Positions 7,337 through 9,540 of a stretch of 9,540 nt of DNA are shown here, piece by piece (within the stretch, counting starts at the first letter, position 1; every line of letters starts with the position of its first letter). The notes below the pieces were generated by a model that ran no database searches, had not been told where the DNA came from, and saw only the letters and a list, made by a program, of their open reading frames with translations. Made by a program: the position numbers and the translations under genes. The DNA comes from a bacterium UBA2214 (GTDB lineage Bacteria; Zhuqueibacterota; Zhuqueibacteria; Residuimicrobiales; Residuimicrobiaceae). The DNA is taken from positions 1 to 9,540 of the forward strand of contig DCUM01000074.1 in the NCBI GenBank assembly GCA_002327255.1. The letters are read 5' to 3'.

Positions 7337-9013
7337 TTAATTGAACTGCATCAAATTGGAAATATGGAATCCGGTGGAATCATTGCAAATGCGATTCCAT
7401 AGAGGACGATTCCCCTGCCAGTCAATCGTTAATCCATCGAGTTCAATATCCAAATATTTGCCTGTTTTGAAGACATCAGGCCGCGGAGCAATCTGTGACT
7501 CGATAAATTTTGGAGAATATGCATCGGCATTGCCGCGGAAGAATGAATCGCCTCCCCTGGGAGCATCCATGCGTAGTGTGACACTGCGCAGCAGAACACT
7601 GCTGAGCGGGGCGTCTGGCAAACCGGCCAATCCGCAGGGCACAATTACATTGGCATTGATATGCTCGATGACCAAATTCCGAACCGGCGTAAGACCATGA
7701 CGCTGTGTAATAAAAAGCTGGATAGGGGTGCCGCCGGTTTCATGCGGCCAATGAATCATAAACAACCTGATATTACGCCAGACGACATTTTCAATCGGGC
7801 CGCCATCGCGGGCATATAAAACCAATCCCCGATCAGAATCGAAGACATCGCAGTTTTCGAACAGTATATCGCGGATCAGGGAATTTGTTTCCGTGCCAAT
7901 CTTCAGGGCCGAGGCATCCGAAGCGACAATAGAATTGCGTACGGTCACCCGCTCTGTAGCTTTGGGCGGCTTGCGGGTTTTCACGGCGACCGCGTCATCT
8001 TTGGCCATGATAAAGACGCCATCGATCATCACATCGCTTGCGGAATCCGGGTCGATGCCATCCTTGCCGCTGAGAATGCGTAAATTGTGACAGCGAATCT
8101 GATCCGAGCCGAACAAATGAAGCGCCCAGGAATTGCAGTTTCTGAGACAAACGTCTTCAAGCTCGATATGATGACAATCAACAATATCGATGATGTGGAT
8201 ATTTTTCGTCTCCAGAAATAAAGGACCATAATTTGCATCAATAGTTCCTGGACCGTGGATTTTTATATATGCTTCGTTATGGATATAGATGAACCGGGAA
8301 ACAATGGCTGCCAAATTATCAACCGCTTTTAACAAAGCGCCGGGGGCAAGATAGATTTCCGTATTGGAATGTATCGTCAATCTCCCGGTTCGGTATATCC
8401 CCGCGGGGAAAAAAATCCGCCCCCCTTTGTCCAAAATGGACTGGATGGCCACCGTTTGATCCTTGGTATCATGTGAAGCCACCCCTTTATTGGTAACGAC
8501 TGTTACATCAGAGTCCTCGTAATTCATTTTCTTGTCATTTAATTCATTTAAATCATCGATCCAGAATGCAACCGTATAGGTTCCTGACTTTTCATTGCCA
8601 GGAATCGGCGACAGAACATCCGGCAATTGCAGATAATAGTGCCCGGGGCCGGGCAGCACAAAGCGTAGCTTGTTCCCCTCGCGGGTGAAGGGAATGTCAC
8701 AGAGCAAGCCACGTAAAAACGCCTTGTCGAAATGTGTACCAAGGATCAGCGCTACATCGACTGGCCCGTCGGTGGCGAACCGGCAATAATTGACATCGTA
8801 ATAATAGGTGGGATAGTTGCGAAAATACTCCAGTGCCACCGGACTGCCATTGACAGTGGCCTCAACCTTCCCGTCGCTGCGCATGTCGGGCGGAACCGGA
8901 TAGAATTGCACTTTCGTTTCTGATAATAGTACGCCAGCGGCCAGAATGACAATCGCAAAGATCACATCAGCTCGCAAGAATAGCTGAGGCCATTTACCAG
9001 ATTGAATAAACAT
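7337..9013 (-). CDS. Secreted GH28-like (polygalacturonase-fold) beta-helix protein with incomplete catalytic signature
   Basis: The product has 558 residues. A hydrophobic segment at residues 15-31 serves as signal peptide or membrane anchor; no clear cleavage site is visible. Residues about 34-155 form an N-terminal beta-sandwich, including LPGPGHYYLQLPD at 120-132, as found in front of bacterial GH28/GH49-type enzymes. Residues about 175-535 form the right-handed beta-helix, opening with GGRIFFPAGIYRTGRLTIHS and GPGTIDANYGP. The GH28 core aligns as KDGIDPDSASDVMI (Asp318 at the NTD site) and AKDDAVAVKT (Asp339-Asp340 at the DD site). Two elements are not canonical: the GHG motif is replaced by SDASALKIGTE, without His, and RIK is replaced by RGLVLYAR (Arg395 kept, Lys lost). 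It may act on an unusual uronic-acid or other polysaccharide, or be a non-catalytic binder. The start is supported by AAAGGAA seven bases before the ATG. It converges with the large secreted gene, and a broken sugar-binding module lies directly upstream on the same strand. Confidence 0.88.
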   Translation of the reverse strand: MFIQSGKWPQLFLRADVIFAIVILAAGVLLSETKVQFYPVPPDMRSDGKVEATVNGSPVALEYFRNYPTYYYDVNYCRFATDGPVDVALILGTHFDKAFLRGLLCDIPFTREGNKLRFVLPGPGHYYLQLPDVLSPIPGNEKSGTYTVAFWIDDLNELNDKKMNYEDSDVTVVTNKGVASHDTKDQTVAIQSILDKGGRIFFPAGIYRTGRLTIHSNTEIYLAPGALLKAVDNLAAIVSRFIYIHNEAYIKIHGPGTIDANYGPLFLETKNIHIIDIVDCHHIELEDVCLRNCNSWALHLFGSDQIRCHNLRILSGKDGIDPDSASDVMIDGVFIMAKDDAVAVKTRKPPKATERVTVRNSIVASDASALKIGTETNSLIRDILFENCDVFDSDRGLVLYARDGGPIENVVWRNIRLFMIHWPHETGGTPIQLFITQRHGLTPVRNLVIEHINANVIVPCGLAGLPDAPLSSVLLRSVTLRMDAPRGGDSFFRGNADAYSPKFIESQIAPRPDVFKTGKYLDIELDGLTIDWQGNRPLWNRICNDSTGFHISNLMQFN

Positions 9014-9108
9014 TTTTCGATTCCTTTCTCAAAACGTCTTAAAAACAGTCACCACTTTCACAGGAAAACAAGCTGCTCAACAAAAGGCTCGACTCACCTA
9101 TTCTTGGA

Positions 9109-9502
9109 TCAATTATGCATCTGCAATTTGATATAGTCTGATCCCGCTCTGTTTCTGCCATCGCTGGCAGGATTCCGGCCGGCAAGGCTGATTCGTATAA
9201 CATGGTCTCCCTTGGATAATTCATGCTCTCCCATATGCAGGAACCCGGGAGGCTTTTCGCCTTTCCTCAATCAGAGGCCATATTTTTGATCAAATTCGTA
9301 CGTGCCCATTTCATTCGATTTGACGGTTGCGGCAGGGGGCACAGGACTGAACAAATCCAGTGGATCCCCTATTGGGGGAACCATCGATCTGGAGATGAAA
9401 GATGGCAGAGACGGACGTTTTTGTAAATTGAGCGAACAGGGAATACCGGCCAGCAGACGGGCACAAGCTGTTCTCATGACGCTCCTCCGTTGCAGAAGGG
9501 GA
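9109..9502 (-). pseudogene. Broken C-terminal carbohydrate-binding-like module of a secreted glycan-degradation protein
   Basis: Three pieces on the minus strand rebuild one beta-sandwich module seen at the C-terminus of secreted DUF2961 and glycoside-hydrolase proteins. Frame one (9502 to about 9375) gives AGRYSLFAQFTKTSVSAIF then HLQIDGSPN, matching the pattern GRY.L.A.FTKAPDYGIFQL..DG. The second frame takes over at a C/G-rich run (9366-9378) as IGDPLDLFSPVPP, matching G.PFDLYSP.V.P. After an in-frame TGA (9271-9273) the same frame continues as MGEHELSKGDHVIRISLAG and RNPASDGRNRAGSDYIKL, matching LG...L.AGEHTLRFE.VGKNPAS.G...G.DYI.L, and ends at TGA 9109. So there is one frameshift and one stop, plus an extra stretch between the two halves. 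Only about 130 codons lie in the window, and frame one closes at 9503, so the catalytic part is absent or outside. It is upstream of and co-oriented with the GH28-like gene, which suggests a former polysaccharide-utilisation group. Confidence 0.7.
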
Positions 9503-9540
9503 TCATCCTCAGTCTTGAATTGGCTTGACTTTCACCAACC

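Noticed and set aside
9039..9224. A 61-residue minus-strand open frame ending CESGDCF.
   Set aside because: It lies in the wrong frame over the recognisable end of the broken sugar-binding module (RISLAG, NPASDG), so it is a shadow.
2018..9273. UGA read as a sense codon (alternative genetic code), because two genes continue after an in-frame TGA and every intact gene in the window ends in TAA or TAG.
   Set aside because: About 1900 codons in the two large intact genes contain no in-frame TGA, and both TGA-containing genes also carry frameshifts, so decay is the simpler explanation.
9271..9477. A separate 68-residue gene starting at ATG 9477 with a good GGAGGAG ribosome-like site.
   Set aside because: The part after residue about 35 matches a sugar-binding module that continues past its stop, and the first part is out of frame with the module's beginning. 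It is better explained as a piece of the broken gene.

Overview
The window looks like accessory chromosomal DNA from a free-living Gram-negative bacterium of the Fibrobacterota-Chlorobiota-Bacteroidota (FCB) neighbourhood, for example KSB1, Calditrichota or Ignavibacteria. The best clue is the large secreted protein. It ends in a YPNPFNP-type C-terminal module (T9SS type A sorting / FlgD-Ig-like), which is abundant in those phyla. The exact phylum cannot be fixed from this sequence.

Layout: (1) 30-2378, all on the minus strand and of lower GC than the middle of the window. In transcription order it holds the decayed 3' end of a KaiC-family ATPase gene, a short baeRF-type (Balon/Pelota-related) ribosome-associated protein, a very short ECF sigma factor reduced to region 2, and a small secreted or lipoprotein-like protein. 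(2) 2379-2930, no intact gene; it holds a near-promoter palindrome and a coding-like stretch with a probable frameshift on the minus strand. (3) 2931-7028 plus, a 1365-residue secreted mosaic protein. Its order is signal peptide, Trp-rich N-terminal region, right-handed beta-helix, BACON, PKD, discoidin-like domain, Ig-like linker, second discoidin-like domain, C-terminal sorting module. A strong intrinsic terminator follows. (4) 7337-9013 minus, a secreted or anchored beta-helix protein of the GH28 (polygalacturonase-like) group with an incomplete catalytic signature. (5) 9109-9502 minus, a broken C-terminal carbohydrate-binding-like module, probably the 3' end of a polysaccharide-degradation gene.

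Two themes emerge. The right side (3-5) is surface or secreted polysaccharide biology: a beta-helix adhesin/CBM-type protein, a pectinase-fold enzyme and a decayed sugar-binding module. The left side (1) is a set of stress/regulation genes of which one is clearly dead (kaiC) and one is strikingly short (ECF sigma); the baeRF protein may also lack a domain. At least two genes carry both a frameshift and an in-frame stop, so the window is a site of gene decay. I see no CRISPR array, tRNA, rRNA or intact transposase. The most interesting items are the unreported kaiC remnant, the region-2-only sigma factor, and the GH28-fold protein that lacks the usual catalytic His and Lys.
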